Assembly: GCA_019925095.2 (NCBI GenBank)
Contig: CM034389.1
Location: forward strand, 28,837,728-28,901,727
Direction: 5' to 3'
Length of the DNA stretch: 64,000 bases
Source of the DNA: Dendrolimus kikuchii
Taxonomy: Eukaryota; Arthropoda; Insecta; Lepidoptera; Lasiocampidae
Each line of letters opens with the position of its first letter. The first letter of the stretch is position 1. The position numbers were made by a program, and so were the translations under genes. The notes beneath the pieces were generated by a model that was given only the letters and a program-made list of their open reading frames with translations, did no database searches and was not told where the DNA came from. Shown piece after piece: positions 1-11,019 of this stretch.

Positions 1-454
1 TTCTCGTTAAAACCGAGTCCAAAGGACCGTGTAAGGTGGCTTACATAATGCTAGCGAAGGCACCTCGGCGACATCTCTCGAGCAAGTCGAGACGCCGCGA
101 TGCAACATTCGGGGCTGTCTGAATACTAAAGCACCGTTTGCATAATCCTATTTGTCGCGTGATTGCGAGGCGCCGGACTCGGGCTCAGCGCTCGAGCAAA
201 CGCGGAATTAGGTTAATTCTCGAGAACTACAAATTGCACTGATGTTGCTCACCACTGGCTGATTGTTGTTGCTCCTTTCCTCTCTAGAGTTACACGTTGT
301 CACACTGTTTATTGCGAATTGCATTGCTATGAACCTGATGCGATTAATTCTTTGTTTTACAGTTATAATTTTGCTAGTTCGTTAAAATTGACGTGAGTTA
401 TTTTTTCAGTTTTTATTATTTAAAACTCAAATTTTTTACTATAGGTACATTCTA
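1..454. other. Unassigned, GC-richer left edge
   Basis: No repeat family seen elsewhere in the window and no usable open frame. The first ~240 bases are richer in GC and CpG than the surroundings and could be host non-coding DNA such as a regulatory or untranslated segment, but nothing in the sequence proves this. Confidence 0.3.
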
Positions 455-908
455 GTTTTTTTTTATTATTATTAACATATCTACGGACTCGAGTTCCGTA
501 CCTTTTTTTACAACTTAATTTCTATGAAAAATTTTAGAGTCCATACACGCTTATTGTTTATTTTTGTTACTGTGTGTGACATTAATTTAGTGATTTTTAT
601 GTTGTGGTGTACCTTAAGAATAACTTATTATGTTAAGTTATTCTAATTTTAATACTAAACTTATACTAATATAGAGTGTATCTGTTACATGCTGGTGTTG
701 TGAGGAAGTGCATGTGCAGTGTTGGCCTTATATCTATACTTATATATAGTCCTATCTAGTGCCATGTGTGTTGTTTTTTCTTTTCTGTGCCTGGGTTATT
801 AATTTTTAGGCTCTTTGTGAGTCTTGGTTTGTTTGTGGAGTGTGCGTGTAATGCAATGTGATGGTAGTGCGCGTTGGTGTGAGTATGTGTATAAGTTTTA
901 TTGTTAGT
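455..908 (+). repeat. Repeat R, copy 1 (inverted partner near 46.2-46.7 kb)
   Basis: About 450 bases recur in reverse complement at 46242-46676, with similar order throughout and scattered substitutions. Both contain the CTACGGACTCGAG block at one end and the TATGTGTATAAGTTTTATTG block at the other. No terminal repeat, TSD or coding capacity was recognised, so the class is unknown. Confidence 0.7.
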
Positions 909-1035
909 TATGTGTTTGTGACTTTGTGTGGTGTTATAATTTATTGTTTAATTGTTGTTGTTGCATTCTAGAGTAAGGTTTCCTTTGTTATCTGTATATA
1001 TATCTGTAACTGAAGACTGTGATAATTATACAACA

Positions 1036-1722
1036 TCTATACTAATATTATTAAGCTGAAGAGTTTGTTTGTTTGTTTAAACGCGCTAATCTCAGGAACC
1101 GCTGGTCCGATTTGAAAAATTCTTTCAGTGTTGAATAGTACATTTATCGAGGAAGGCTATAGGCTATATTATATTTTCAAAAAAATTAGGGATCCTTACT
1201 AAAAGTCCAATAATGTGACCCAAGGTGTAAAAAAATGACCCGAAAAAATCCTTACACGACGTGCGCTGAGAAAACTATTGATTATAGAACAAAACAATGT
1301 ACTACCACTTTGCAGAACATATAATTGTCTACAAAAAATATTGCGTAACCATATGTCTAACTATTGTAGTTATCTCACAATTAGTGTTTTCTTTAATTTT
1401 TTTAAATAATTAAAATGCCGTCGCTTCAAAAACTCCTTATTTTGTACCTTGGTATTAATCTAATATAATAATATATATTATACTCCATATTCAAGACGAA
1501 TTCAAGACCTTTCTAGAACTTTTTGAATTATTTATTTAGCAAGTATTAGTGTTGTAGCCAAATATACTAATATTGTTTGATTGAACGCGCTAATCTCAGG
1601 AACTACTGGTCTGATTTGAAAAATTCTTTCAGTGTTGGATAGCCCATTTGTCGAGGAAGGCTATAGGCTATATATCATCACGCTAAGGCCAATAGGAGCG
1701 GAGCACCAATGAAGAATGTTTC
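1036..1722 (+). mobile_element. Hel-1 Helitron, long form, 3' end lost
   Basis: Begins with TCTATACTAATATTA after an A, the Helitron 5' terminus of the Lep1 type, followed by the AAGCTGAAGAG...TTTGTTTG region. A second, internal copy of the 5' region starts near 1563, so the element is a composite with two Helitron heads. It stops abruptly after the CAAAATCGG motif and lacks the terminal GGGCACAGCTAG seen in complete copies. Non-coding and non-autonomous. Confidence 0.8.
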
Positions 1723-1775
1723 AAAATCGGTTAAGCCCCTTGTATCCTTTAATAACATAAAGATTATGTAAATTA

Positions 1776-1910
1776 AGAACAGACGAGCTTGCATGACAAG
1801 AGTTATGAATGTCAAAGAGGCAAGTGAGGTGTGTAAGAATAAGCCTAAATGGCACTCTGTTGTTCGTGCCTACCCCGCAAGGGAACTGGCGTGAAGTTAT
1901 GTATGTATGT
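1776..1910 (+). mobile_element. LINE-A 3' fragment
   Basis: Last ~135 bases of LINE-A, ending GGCGTGAAGTTATGTATG with a (TATG)n tail. It is bracketed by a perfect 13 bp target-site duplication, ATTATGTAAATTA, at 1763-1775 and 1911-1923. The reading frame encodes only the last residues of the LINE protein. Confidence 0.9.
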
Positions 1911-2169
1911 ATTATGTAAATTACATGGATATGGTTTCCATGAATCGTTGCTTTGCTTATTCGTACCTCATTTAATGTTCGTAAACTTAATCAAAACCCA
2001 TCACAATTTAAAACTTAAATTAGTTTTCCGAGACTAATTCGCACAGAATAATTAAGTCCCGTGGGAATAATTTGCATTAAAACTGATAGCAAGCAACTTA
2101 CCCTTCTCAAATACGTGCAAAAGATGGATGAACAATTTATAAGTTAATACTATAAATTAACACTATTTT

Positions 2170-3334
2170 TAACCAACTTCGAAAAAGGAAGAGTCTCAAT
2201 TCCTCGGGATCTTTTTTTTTTAATGTATGTTCACCGATTACTCCGAGATTTATGATCCGATTTACGTGATTCTTTTTTTGTTCGACGCGGAATAGCTGCC
2301 ATTTGGTTCCCTAAAATGTTGATATAGTTTAGCCAAGTAGTTTTCATTTTATGAACATTTTTGATGAAAATTTTTCCATTCCGTTCCATATGTACACCGA
2401 TTACGCTGAGAGTTATTATCCGATTTACATGATTCTTTTTTTGTTCGACGCGGAATAGCTGCCATTTGGTCCCCTAAAAATTTGACATAGTTTGGCCCAG
2501 TAGTTTTAATTTTATGAACATTTTTTTAATCCCGTTTCTTGGGACCCATATATTTTTTAAGGAGCGCGGCACCTGTCGTAGGTCTACCCATACATAGCTA
2601 GATACTAAAAAGTAACAAATAAAATAAAAAAACCGACTTCAAAAACTAAAAAACTAAAAAGTATAAAATAACTTATTTCTAAAGCTATTATATTATTAAT
2701 ATATATTATCTAAAACATCTTGAAGTCGGTGCAAAGTAAAAGATAAAAATTACTATATTTTGAAAACTCCTAAGCACCGACTTTAAGATGTTTTAGATAA
2801 TATATATTAATAATAATAGCTTCAGAAATAAGTTATTTTATACTTTTTAGTTTTTTAGTTTTTGAAGTCGGTTTTTTTATTTTATTTGTTACTTTTTAGT
2901 ATCTAGCTATGTATGGGTAGACCTACGACAGGTGCCGCGCTCCTTAAAAAATATATGGGTCCCAAGAAACGGGATTAAAAAAATGTTCATAAAATTAAAA
3001 CTACTGGGCCAAACTATGTCAAATTTTTAGAGAACCAAATGGCAGCTATTCCGCGTCGAACAAAAAAAGAATCATGTAAATCGGATAATAACTCTCAGCG
3101 TAATCGGTGTACATATGCAACGGAATGGAAATATTTTCATCAAAAATGTTCATAAAATTAAAACTACTCGGCCAAACTATGTCAAATTTTTACAGAACCA
3201 AATGGCAGCTATTCCGCGCCGAGCAAAGAAAGAATCACGTAAATCGGATCATAAATCCCGGAGTAATCGGTGAACATACATAAAAAAAAAGATCCCGACG
3301 AATTGAGAACCACTTTTTTTTAAAGTCGGTTAAA
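2170..3334. repeat. Element E1: 1.17 kb near-perfect palindrome
   Basis: Two arms of about 565 bases are reverse complements around a short centre at about 2737-2769. The outer ends read AACCAACTTC and GAAGTCGG-like TTAAAGTCGGTTAAAA. Each arm carries two tandem modules of about 160 bases (ACTACTGGGCCAAACTATG ... ATTCCGCGTCGAAC ... AATCGGTGAACATA). No open frame. It is a fold-back type element of unproven class; shorter relatives lie at 7168-8062 and 58024-58432. Confidence 0.85.
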
Positions 3335-4060
3335 ATGTAGACTGTTGTCGGATGCAAGCCGACACTTGTGTTTATAATATAAATAAGATTAAATCATCAA
3401 ATAATTTGCAATTTCCAACGTCATTAATAAGTCGTAACGCTCGAGGTAAATACGCGAATCTGTTTACACGACGCCTGTTCGCAGCCTCTCGGCGTCCGCG
3501 GGCGCGGGGCTGTGTACACAACGAAATTGAACTCAAACAGAATGAATGCAGGTGGCTTATAAATTGTATTTCTTAAGTGCTTTTTCTTACTTTAAGTAAG
3601 CATTTTAAAGCGGCTCGCCAACCCTATGTTGTTTGTTTACGACGCCGTTAAACAAATACAGTATTTTTAACTCGGACGCGTAGTACAGAGCGTTTTACTG
3701 CTTGGAGTGTTTATTTCGTTGTTTAACTGTTTTCCTGTACAATGATTTGAAACTAATTACAAAATATCTATGGACGAATTTATGAATGCAGCTTCTAAAT
3801 AAGGGTCAGTCTATAGATCATTGATACACGAATTTGAAGTAGCGGAGGTGGTGGAGTGGTGTGGGGGAGGTATACCCACCCCTACTACAACCCCTATGGT
3901 CCGGAGATCATGAAATATTATTTTTTTAATAAACATAACCTCACTTGTTTTTTCATTAGCATTGAACTTATATCATAGCTCGAAAGTTGAACAATTCATT
4001 CAAAGTCCAAAAGAAAGCCAGTAATCAACAGAGAGAGCACATTCATATGCACTACAAGAG
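3335..4060. other. Unassigned stretch
   Basis: No family recognised. A GC-rich patch at about 3436-3520 contains a short open frame (3352-3576) with no recognisable domain. Nothing else supportable. Confidence 0.3.
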
Positions 4061-4620
4061 TACATACATACATAACTTCACGCCCATTCCCTTGCGGGGT
4101 AGGCACGAACAACACAGCGCCATTCAGGCTCATTCTTACACACCTCACTTGCTTCTTTGGCATTCATAGCTCTTGTCATGCACGCTCGTCTGTTCTTAAG
4201 GCTCCTGATATCACCTTCTGCTAGTACACGATCAATTTGATCATGGAAGGTGTGTCGTAGCCTTTCACGACTTCTGCATCCATTCACTTTTGCATTGTAT
4301 ATCTGTTTAGTCATTCTTTCTACATGCCCGAACCACCGGAGCATTCCTTTCCTTACCTTCACCCCGACACTCTCTTTCAGAGCAACTCTCTTTCTTACTT
4401 CGGTATTACGAACGCGGTCCGCGAGCGTCACTCCGCAGATTTTGCGCAGTGCTCGCATCTCGACCGCGTTTACTCTACTTTCATGCTCTCTCTTCCATAC
4501 CCAACTCTCGCTTCCATACGTGAGCGTAGGTACCAGCACCGCGTTGTGTATGGCGAGCTGGGCCTTCTGGCTGAGGTTCTTAGCGCCTAGAAGTTTACCT
4601 AACGCTCCATTCACACTCCA
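4061..4620 (-). mobile_element. LINE-A 3' fragment with RT C-terminal frame
   Basis: Minus-strand LINE-A; its (TATG)n tail is seen as CATACATACATA at the left edge. The frame 4078-4614 (178 residues) is the region C-terminal to the reverse transcriptase palm: LTYGSESWVWKREHESRVN, MRALRKICGV, LRWFGHVERM, RGRPRHTFHDQ, then VVRAYPA and stop. This layout is typical of RTE-like and related LINE ORF2 tails. No reverse-transcriptase catalytic motif remains. No clear TSD. Confidence 0.88.
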
Positions 4621-4677
4621 TTAAGTTTTATATCTTTAATTAATTTCATATACAAAATTCAATTGATTTTTAGACAA

Positions 4678-5038
4678 GTGACCGCGTTCGTAATACCGAA
4701 GTAAGAAAGAGAGTTGGTCTGAAAGAGAGTGTCGGGGTGAAGGTAAGGAAAGGAATGCTCCGGTGGTTCGGGCATGTGGAATGAATGACTAAACAGATAT
4801 ACAATGCAAAAGTGGATGGATGCAGAAGTCGTGGAAGGCCACGACACACCTTCCATGATCAAATTGATCGTGGACTAGCAGAAGGTGATGTCAGGAGCCT
4901 TAAGAACAGACGAGCGTGCATGACAAGAGTTATGAATGTCAAAGAGGCAAGTGAGGTGTGTAAGAATAAGCCTAAATGGCACTCTGTTGTTCGTGCCTAC
5001 CCCGCAAGGCAACTGGCGTGAAGTTATGTATGTATGTA
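4678..5038 (+). mobile_element. LINE-A 3' fragment
   Basis: Plus-strand copy lying head to head with the preceding one, only ~57 bases apart. It runs from the DRVRNTEV region to the stop and (TATG)n tail. The frame is interrupted once: AATGAATGACT replaces the usual GAAAGAATGACT. Each of the two neighbours has its own 3' tail, so they are two insertions rather than one 5'-inverted insertion. Confidence 0.87.
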
Positions 5039-5186
5039 TAAAACTTACCCAGCTATTTTAAGTATTTTCGTCCTAAAATAACAAATTCACAAGTTACTTC
5101 TTCGCGGCTTTGAATATGGGCTTCATACTCATACAATTTTGAGGTGTCCTCACATACATATAATGTTTATCCTATGTGTTATAACG

Positions 5187-5653
5187 TGTATCGGCGTTTT
5201 TGGAAATTCAACTTCTAAGGGGGTAAAAAAGGGATGAAACTTTGTACGAAAATCGGTCATTTTGAAAGTAAGAAGTACGCAATTTTATGCACTTGTTTCT
5301 AGTCTCTATATAAATATAATAAACGCGAAAGTTTGTAAGAATGTATGGATGTATGTTTGTTACTCTTTCACGCAAAAACTACTGAATGGATTTTGATGAA
5401 ACTTTACAATAACATAGCTTACACATCAGAATAACACATAGGCTATAATTTATAAAGATATAGTGTGAATTATCCAACATATAACGATTTTCCATCAGCG
5501 TGAAACCGCGACCGCAGCTAGTTAGAAACAAATGTAAAAGTGTATCGGCGTTTTTGGAAATTCAGACCCTAAAGGGGTGTAAAGGGGGATGAAATTTTAC
5601 TCAAACTATGACTATTTTTAATCTGTTCGAACGAAGCCCCGAGCAACAGCTAG
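5187..5653 (+). mobile_element. Helitron-like element with nested Helitron
   Basis: Two imperfect direct repeats starting GTGTATCGGCGTTTTTGGAA (about 5188 and 5540) flank a nested Helitron. The right end reads GAGCAACAGCTAG followed by T, a Helitron 3' terminus. The 5' terminus was not found with confidence. Confidence 0.55.
5303..5521 (+). mobile_element. Hel-3 mini-Helitron (~218 bp)
   Basis: Starts TCTCTATATAAATATAATAA and ends GCGACCGCAGCTAG, with a T following the CTAG. It contains ACTACTGAATGGATTTTGAT, a recurring lepidopteran Helitron block. It has no open frame, so it would depend on a helicase/Rep protein encoded elsewhere. Confidence 0.75.
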
Positions 5654-5910
5654 TATATAAAAAGTCGGCTTTTCTAATACGGACCAGGCGGTTGGCTCGT
5701 TCTCCCATTTTTCCTGCCCTTAAATCCTGCAAAAACGATCTCTTTACGGCCTACCACACCATTATGACTTCGCTATTAACTTTGCGAAGTATGAGTTTTG
5801 CCATCTTTCCAACTTTGCCTGCTACATAGGCTGGAAATCTCAACCCATTAAACAATGTGAAAGTAATTTGTGTTTCAAGAATGGCATGTTTTGAAATTTT
5901 TAACGTCATT

Positions 5911-6243
5911 ATCGGTGCAGGAACGGAGAAAGAATACAATTTCCTGCGTTGGGGCGGCCTGTCGTAAGAGGCGACAAAACAACCCACAGCCAGGTGGTAG
6001 GGTATTTGCTCGACTGGATGGCGACCACCCTTGGTCTAGAGTATGCCGCCATAATAACCTTGTGTTGTGTTCCGGCATTAGTGACCAGGTTCCAGTCTCC
6101 CTTAAGAGAGCAGCGGCGCATTTGTAGCAACTTTGGTGTTGCAAATATCCATAGGCGATGCTAACCGCTTTCTATCAAGTAGGCCGTCTGCCTGTCTGCT
6201 GATCTCCTGCAATAAAAAATAAATAAAAAAATAAATTTAAAAA
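5911..6243 (+). mobile_element. Family D retroposon, full length
   Basis: Full-length member: GGTGCAGGAACGGAGAAAG at the 5' end, GGCGGCCTGTCGTAAGAGGC, the CTACCACC-type block, GTGTTCCGGCATTAGTGACC, then CCGTCTGCCTGTCTGCTGAT and a 3' CTCCTGCAATAAAA A-rich tail. About 305 bases plus tail. No convincing tRNA A/B boxes, so the SINE subclass is open. Confidence 0.85.
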
Positions 6244-6261
6244 ATGCACACAATTGCATAG

Positions 6262-6470
6262 CTTTATAATAATAACAGCCCAGAAACGTCCCACTACTGG
6301 GCTTGGTCCTTCCACTACAGAGGTACGGATAGTATACCCGCCATGCTTGTCCAAAACGGCCTGGCAGCTTTGACAAATCGGTTATCTCGATGTGCAGGTT
6401 TCATCACGATGTTTTCCTTCATCGTTGTTAGGATGTGGTAATTGTGACAATATTTCCACTTATATTATAT
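6262..6470. repeat. Repeat N, copy 1
   Basis: Shares about 200 bases with 26707-26905: AATAACAGCCCA, ACTGGGCT, GTATACCCGCC, GGTTATCTCGATGTG and CATCACGATGTTTTCCTTCA. I know this block as a common lepidopteran interspersed repeat; orientation and class were not determined. Confidence 0.7.
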
Positions 6471-6473
6471 ATT

Positions 6474-6724
6474 ACGGCCGGGCGGCCTGTCGTAAGAGGC
6501 GACAGAACTACCCACAGCCAGGTGGTAGGGCATTTGCCCGACTGGACGGCTACCACCCCTGGTCTAAAGTATGTCGCCATAACAACCTTGAGTTGTGTCC
6601 CGGCATTAGTGACCAGGTTCCAGTGTCCCTTAAGAGAGCAGCAGCGCATTTGTAGCACCTTTGGTGTTGCAAATGTCCATAGGCGATGGTAAGCGCTTTT
6701 CATCAAGTGGGCCGTCTGCCTGTC
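6474..6724 (+). mobile_element. Family D retroposon, both ends shortened
   Basis: Begins just before GGCGGCCTGTCGTAAGAGGC and stops in the CCGTCTGCCTGTCTGG block, without the A tail. It lies ~230 bases after the previous D copy in the same orientation, with repeat N between them. Confidence 0.82.
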
Positions 6725-6790
6725 TGGTCAGAAACCTGCCTCTTTGAGCTAGGGACGCGTGCGCTAGCCATTACGCTACCACGACTCCAA
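6725..6790 (-). repeat. tRNA-like SINE head fragment
   Basis: On the minus strand it reads GTCGTGGTAGCGTAATGGCTAG and on, resembling the acceptor and D-arm region (A box) of a tRNA-derived SINE. No B box or full cloverleaf follows, so it is not a tRNA gene. It abuts the broken 3' end of a D copy. Confidence 0.4.
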
Positions 6791-7165
6791 TAGCTTTAAT
6801 ACGTTCTTATTATTCCTCCGTTTGCCGGTTTCCCCAGTTGACCCGTAACATAAGCTAGAAATTTCCACTCCATTACCGCGGGGGTTTTTATTATTGTAAT
6901 TTGGACTCCGTGCGCCTTCCGCAAGTCAGATGCTTTGGCCGCAATTTTTATCTATGTAGCCGTTTCAATTCGAATCACGTATGTTTCTCAATTGTCTGGC
7001 TCTGCGTTTCCACCACGCATTACTTTTGTGCCAAGATAGGCGGGATAAATAATATCTATTGGAATAATGCCGGGAGGTTCATTTCGAGCCATCCATCCAT
7101 TTTCGGATTCTGCCCATCACCTTCCATCTTATTCCTTTTCATGCTCCAATTTTTCTCTAAGCATA
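6791..7165. other. Unassigned stretch
   Basis: No repeat partner in the window. On the minus strand at about 6890-6990 there is a short readable protein stretch (IKIAAKASDLRKAHGVQI), possibly a decayed element frame. It is not assigned to any family. Confidence 0.25.
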
Positions 7166-7167
7166 GA

Positions 7168-8062
7168 TCCAAAAAAAACTTCAAAACTCTTCAAAAACTA
7201 ACAAATTAAAAAGTATAAAATAACGTATTTGTAAAGCTATTATTATTAATATATATTAACTAAAACATTTTAAAGTCGGTGCTTAGTAATTTAAAAAAAA
7301 AAATAGTAATTTTTATGTTTTACTTTGCACCGACTTCAAGATGTTTTAGATAGTATATATTAACAATAATAGCTTTAGAAATAAGTTGTTTTATACTTTT
7401 TAGTTTTTTGGTTTTTGAAGTCGGTTTTTTATTTTATTTGTTTCTTTTTAGTGTCTAGCTATGTATGGGTAGACTTACAAAATATAGGTCCCAAGAAACG
7501 GGAACAAAAAAATGTTCTTAAAATGAAAACTACTGGGCCAAACTATGTCAAATTTTTAGGGGACCAAATGGAAGCTATTCCGCGTCGAATAAAAAAGAAT
7601 CACGTAAATCGCATCATAAATCTCGGAGTAATCGGTGAACATACATAAAAAAAAACAAAAAAAAAAGATCCCGACGAATTGCGAACCTCCTTTTTTGCAA
7701 GTCGGTTAAAAATGTTCATAAAATGAAAGCTACTGGGCCAAACTATGTTAAATTTTTAGGGGACTAAATGGCAGCTATTCCGCATCAAACTAAACAAGAA
7801 TCGCGTAAATCGGATCATAAATCTCAGCGTAATCGGTGTACATACGGAACGGAATGGAAAAAAATATCATGAAAAATCTTCATAAAATGAAAACTACTGG
7901 GCCAAACGATGTTAAATTTTTAGGGGACCAAATGGCAACTATTCTGCATCGAACTAAAATAGAATCACGTAAATCGGATCATAAATCTCAGAGTAATCGG
8001 TGTACATACAAAAAAAAATACCTATCAAGTTGAGAACCTCCACCTTTTGAAAGTCGGTTAAA
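7168..8062. repeat. Element E2, asymmetric copy
   Basis: Shares the E centre (inverted AAAGTATAAAATAAC and TTATTTTATACTTTT blocks around 7285-7330). The left arm is cut to about 115 bases; the right arm extends about 730 bases with three tandem modules starting near 7511, 7709 and 7878. Ends GAAAGTCGGTTAAAAAG. Confidence 0.8.
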
Positions 8063-8499
8063 AAGAGATAAAACACATAAAATTCAACCTCATTTTATTC
8101 GAAATAAAACACATTTCTCTTTACCCGGTTGTATTAATAGTATCAATTTACAATTTAAACAAAACTTAAAAGATTTCAAATGAATTTTAGCTCTATCCGT
8201 ATACAGTTAAGGCAGATATTCTTTTATACGTAAATCAAAGGAAACTGTTCGTAAGAGTGCATTGAATTATGAACTCTATGCTAGCGAGTTAAAGTGTAAT
8301 GTAGATTGAATTTTTTGAATGATAATATGTTGACTGATATAGGCTAAAGGAAATATATTTATATAAATAAAATTTAGAGAAGAATTATCTGTGAGTAAAT
8401 TCTCTGAAGTTTCACTTCTACTGCGTGTGAACAGCACACAATCACACAGTTTTTTTTATATATACATTTTTTAGTTTTGCATGTAACTGTAACTAGAAG

Positions 8500-9135
8500 T
8501 CGCCTTTGGTTGAAATTCGACCATCATTAATTTAAATTATAAGTTTGAACATTATTAAGGTTCTGTTGTCAAAGACTATACTTCTATAATCACAGATTTC
8601 GCCAAGGTTACGCTGTTAATTTGACTTTAACAATAAACAAAAGAGTATATATGCGTCTGTGTGTCAAATACGGTAGTGTGTGTAATGTTTTTTTTATTGA
8701 TTTATTAAAAATATATTAGCATTCTGCACTCTTTCTCTATATAAACTATAAGTGTGCGAAATTTCATACTTTTTTTTTATTGCAAGAGATCAGCAGACAG
8801 GCAGACGGCCCACTTGATGGAAAGCAGTTACCATCACCTATGGACATTTGCACCACCAAAGTTGCTAGAAATGCGCTGCTGCTCTCTTAAGGAAGACTGG
8901 CACCTGGTCACTAATGCCGGAACACAACTCAAGGTTGTTATGGCGACATACTTTAGACCAGGAGTGGTATCCATCCACCTGGCTGTGGGTTGTTAAATCA
9001 CCTCTTACGACAGGCTGCCTCAACGCAGGAAATTGTATTCTTACTCCGTTCCTGCACGGATAAAAATACTCCGTCCGCGCCATTTTCGTAACAAGGGGTA
9101 CAAAGTTTTTGCTTCACGTATTAATATATAGATAT
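8500..9135. repeat. Repeat I, copy 1, split by a D insertion
   Basis: Matches 28231-29045 across GAAATTCGACCAT, AAAGACTATACTTCTATAAT, TAAACTATAAGTGTGCGAAA and the GGGGTACAAAGTTTTTGCTT end. A family D copy at 8769-9060 interrupts it; the uninterrupted sequence is seen at ~28980. Class unknown. Confidence 0.7.
8769..9060 (-). mobile_element. Family D retroposon inside repeat I
   Basis: Minus-strand D; the A tail appears as TTTTTTTTTATTGC at the left and the 5' end CCGTGCAGGAACGG at the right. ATAC is present on both sides but once in the unfilled homologue near 28980, so it is a short target duplication. This shows D moves by retroposition. Confidence 0.88.
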
Positions 9136-9237
9136 CGGTTGTTGCAAGCTTTTGCTTAGTTGTTTGTATTGCGGTTTTTCTTAATTTTAAACTATAGTAA
9201 CAATATTTATAACTATACTTATATTACTTTATTTATT

Positions 9238-9787
9238 GAAGTGAAACTTCTATATAGACGGGGTCTTACGATTTTTCGCTCACGAAAAAGCGTCACGGCC
9301 GCGTGTTCTAATACTTACATTTTTAAACTCGTGATATCTTTCGAATGGGATGTCCGAATTGAATAATTCAAAAAGTTATATAAAGGTATTGAAGCAGTCT
9401 TGAATATGAAGTAATTTATTGAAGTGAAACTTGTATATAGACGGGGTCTTACGATTTTTCGCTCACGAAAAAGCGTCACGGCCGCGTGTTCTAATACTTA
9501 CTTTTTTAAACTCGTGATATCTTTCGAATGGGATGTCCGAATTGAATAATTCAAAAAGTTATATAAAGCTATTGAAGCAGTCTTGAATATGAAGTAATTT
9601 ATTGAAGTGAAACTTCTATATAGACGGGGTCTTACGATTTTTCGCTCACGAAAAAGCGTCACGGCCGCGTGTTCTAATACTTACATTTTTAAACTCGTGA
9701 TATCTTTCGAATGGGATATCCGAATTGAATCATACAAAAAGTTATATAAAGGTATTGAAGCAGTCCTGAATATGGAATAATTTATTT
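9238..9787. repeat. 183 bp tandem array, three units
   Basis: Three near-identical units start at GAAGTGAAACTT, positions 9238, 9421 and 9604, an exact 183-base period. Each unit has a small inverted repeat (TTTTTCGCTCACGAAAAA). The second half (TCGTGATATCTTTCGAATGG ... AATTCAAAAAGTTATA) is homologous to the middle of long Hel-1 elements at 17395-17530 and 38165-38260. Confidence 0.92.
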
Positions 9788-10204
9788 TGATACGGATGAA
9801 TACCAAGATACAAATAAAGAGGCTTTTTTAGCGGCGGCATTTTTTTTATTATGGAGTGTTTCTGATATTTTTTAGTGTGGTGAGGATGATGTTTATGTAG
9901 TGTAAAATATGCTTAATATGTTGTTATATAATATAAAGGTTGTTGTTAAAGTTATGACTCTAATTTTGACCTCCCTTAAGTTAGGGTCTCTTTGTGTATA
10001 GTGCCAGAATCGTTAATTAAAGGTAAGTCAAAAGGGCAGCGTTCACTTGCCGGGCTCAATCTGATCCAGTACTTAGGTGACTAAAAGGGTATTTCTCAAG
10101 AAATGAATAGCTTTCTCCTTACATCATTTATGTCTTCATCCAAACCTAATTCACACATAAATAACAGGAATATAATTCAGCTATGCTTATAGTAGGTAAT
10201 AATA
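9788..10204. other. Unassigned AT-rich stretch
   Basis: The first ~50 bases continue the Hel-1-like sequence (TACCAAGATACAAATAAAGA). The rest shows no family, motif or coding frame that I can support. Confidence 0.3.
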
Positions 10205-10446
10205 ATATTATAATAATCGGCAGACAAACACACACATTGTATATTCCCAAATTAAGCAAGTTACGCTTGTGTTATGGGTAATATACAACGGACCACTCTG
10301 GGGCCGATCCCAGACACCCAGACCATAGTAAATAACGGAGAAAATACGTTTCCGAAATTTACTATACCAGGAATCGAACCGGGAACTTCTGCGTTGCAGT
10401 GAGGTACGCCGGCAAAGGCTTAGCCCGCTCAACCACAGAGGCCGTC
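10205..10446 (-). mobile_element. SINE-H, tRNA-derived, near full length
   Basis: On the minus strand the head reads GACGGCCTCTGTGGTTGAGC (A-box-like TGGTTGAGCGG), and ~60 bases later an exact B box GGTTCGATTCC. The body contains TTTACTATGGTCTGGGTGTC and GTATATTACCCATAACAC, and ends near TTTGTCTGCCG. Presumed RNA polymerase III internal promoter and LINE-dependent mobility. Confidence 0.88.
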
Positions 10447-10484
10447 ATAGGTATATGTGTTTTCTATATATTTATAACTATTGT

Positions 10485-10730
10485 ACTATACAATGCAAAA
10501 GTGGATGGATGCAGAAGTCGTGGAAGGCCACGACATAGCTTCCATGATCAAATTGATCGTGTACTAGCAGAAGGTGATGTCAGGAGCCTTAAGAACAGAC
10601 GAGCGTGCATGACAAGAGCTATGAATGTCAAAAAAGCAAGTGAGGTGTGTAAGGATAAGCCTGAATGGCGCTCTGTTGTTCGTGCCTACCCCGCAAGGGA
10701 ACTGGCGTGAAGTTATGTATTTATGTATGT
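10485..10730 (+). mobile_element. LINE-A 3' fragment
   Basis: Starts just before TACAATGCAAAAGTGGATGG and ends in an ATGTATTTATGTATG tail. Perfect 11 bp TSD ATAACTATTGT at 10474-10484 and 10731-10741. The frame codes the RGRPRHSFHDQ to AYPARELA end. Confidence 0.92.
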
Positions 10731-11019
10731 ATAACTATTGTTTTTTTTATACATGTATGCTGTACCTTGATGGTATTCAACTAAGCCCGATCTCCCATTT
10801 GTGGTCTGTCTAATCTTCTACCTGAACCTTAAGTACTTCTATATCCATACACGTACATAATTCTGAATAATATAATGTCCGTACATTCGCAATGTGCAAT
10901 GCATCTCGGGTCACTGCATAAATGGAAATGGGGGGACATGCGGGACCATTGAGCTCATATCTCGTATTGATGTTGAACTACCCTGTACTACTGTATAAGC
11001 CCTAATTCCGGAATCTACA

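Noticed and set aside
4250..4624. Open frames antisense to LINE-A (reading MCRSLSRLLHPF..., MPEPPEHSFPYLHPDT...), repeated at 15310, 19965, 23156, 41171, 55000
   Set aside because: They occur only opposite LINE-A coding sequence, end at its truncation points and resemble no known protein; they are shadows of the real frame.
4061..5038. A single 5'-inverted (twin-primed) LINE-A insertion
   Set aside because: Both halves have their own 3' end and (TATG)n tail, so two independent insertions are simpler.
5870..6164. Frames within family D (for example AACRKRRQNNPQPGGRAFARL)
   Set aside because: Family D is a short poly(A)-tailed retroposon; frames appear on both strands, differ between copies and are not conserved as protein.
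9238..9787. CRISPR-like array
   Set aside because: The three units are contiguous 183 bp tandem repeats without unique spacers, in a eukaryotic context.
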